From assembly GCA_002290645.2 (NCBI GenBank), contig NMOS02000004.1, positions 37,544 to 101,543 on the forward strand: DNA of 64,000 nt. The letters are read 5' to 3'. A program made the translations under genes and the position numbers. Origin of the DNA: Candidatus Aquirickettsiella gammari (GTDB taxonomy: Bacteria > Pseudomonadota > Gammaproteobacteria > Diplorickettsiales > Diplorickettsiaceae). Positions 63,836 to 64,000 of this stretch are shown here, piece after piece (within the stretch, counting starts at the first letter, position 1; every line of letters starts with the position of its first letter). The notes below the pieces were generated by a model. The model did not search any database and was not told the DNA's origin. It was given only the letters and a program-made list of their open reading frames with translations.

Positions 63836-64000
63836 GGATTGAGAATAGTATATTGGTGTTTGATTATTTAAAGTGTGAAGTTTCATGACATTCGCTACAT
63901 TTTATATTAAAGTTAGGCAGCCTAATTTCATAGATAAAGTTTCATAAATTAGTTGACGAATGAATTCTAAAAATAGAAAACTAAAAGCCAGAGAAAATTG
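63836..64000. other. AT-rich end of window, no gene seen
   Basis: AT-rich sequence after the small unknown gene. I see no open frame of useful length, hairpin or tRNA here. Confidence 0.5.

Overview
This window looks like part of the chromosome of an intracellular gammaproteobacterium of the order Legionellales, probably close to Rickettsiella, Diplorickettsia or Coxiella. The evidence is a long Dot/Icm type IVB secretion locus in Legionella-like gene order, AT-rich DNA, several large effector-like proteins of no recognised family, and housekeeping genes of gammaproteobacterial type. The genus is an inference. No prophage, CRISPR array or complete insertion sequence is visible.

Layout. 1-1969 (+) is a thiamin cluster: thiE (5' end outside the window), thiD and tenA. 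2176-5358 (+) encodes a 1060-residue protein with ankyrin-like repeats. 5418-14546 holds a small membrane protein, an AddB-like nuclease and an AddA-like helicase-nuclease, with an unknown 551-residue gene on the opposite strand between them, then a DedA protein. 14630-15152 is a toxin-antitoxin pair, followed by an L,D-transpeptidase, an MFS exporter and an unknown gene carrying GC-rich palindromic islands. 19481-29781 is mainly housekeeping: cysS-gltX, lpxH, oxyR with divergent ahpCD, gyrA-pyrE-cvpA and a small lipoprotein gene. 30583-37260 has rne with a very long leader, an acid phosphatase gene, an Rpn-type remnant, tRNA-Ala(GGC), a second gltX, yciO, yciB and bolA.

37318-54515 (-) is the Dot/Icm block. 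In transcription order it reads: a 72-residue unknown gene in the icmR position, icmQ, icmP/dotM, icmO/dotL, icmN/dotK, icmM/dotJ, icmL/dotI, icmK/dotH, icmE/dotG, icmG/dotF, icmC/dotE, two tandem icmD/dotP copies, icmJ/dotN, icmB/dotO, and last a 645-residue unknown gene with its own predicted promoter. These supply the coupling complex (DotL, DotM, DotN, with IcmQ), most of the core channel (DotH, DotG, DotF, DotK), inner-membrane parts (DotI, DotJ, DotE, DotP) and the DotO ATPase. icmT, icmS, icmW, icmF, icmH and dotA-D are not in the window.

54575-56540 is a divergent pair: a MidA-type methyltransferase gene and a pteridine reductase gene. 56946-63191 (+) is a SUF iron-sulfur operon: Rrf2 regulator, sufB, sufC, sufD, sufS, sufU and a sufT-like gene, with an IscR-type palindrome upstream. 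The window ends with a small unknown gene.

The least expected items are the in-frame GC-rich palindromic islands in the 17953-19464 gene, the candidate IcmR functional equivalent at 54297-54515, the IcmD duplication, the unknown effector-like genes, the long rne leader, and a glycine at the main quinolone-resistance position of GyrA. All assignments come from reading the sequence; no database search was run.
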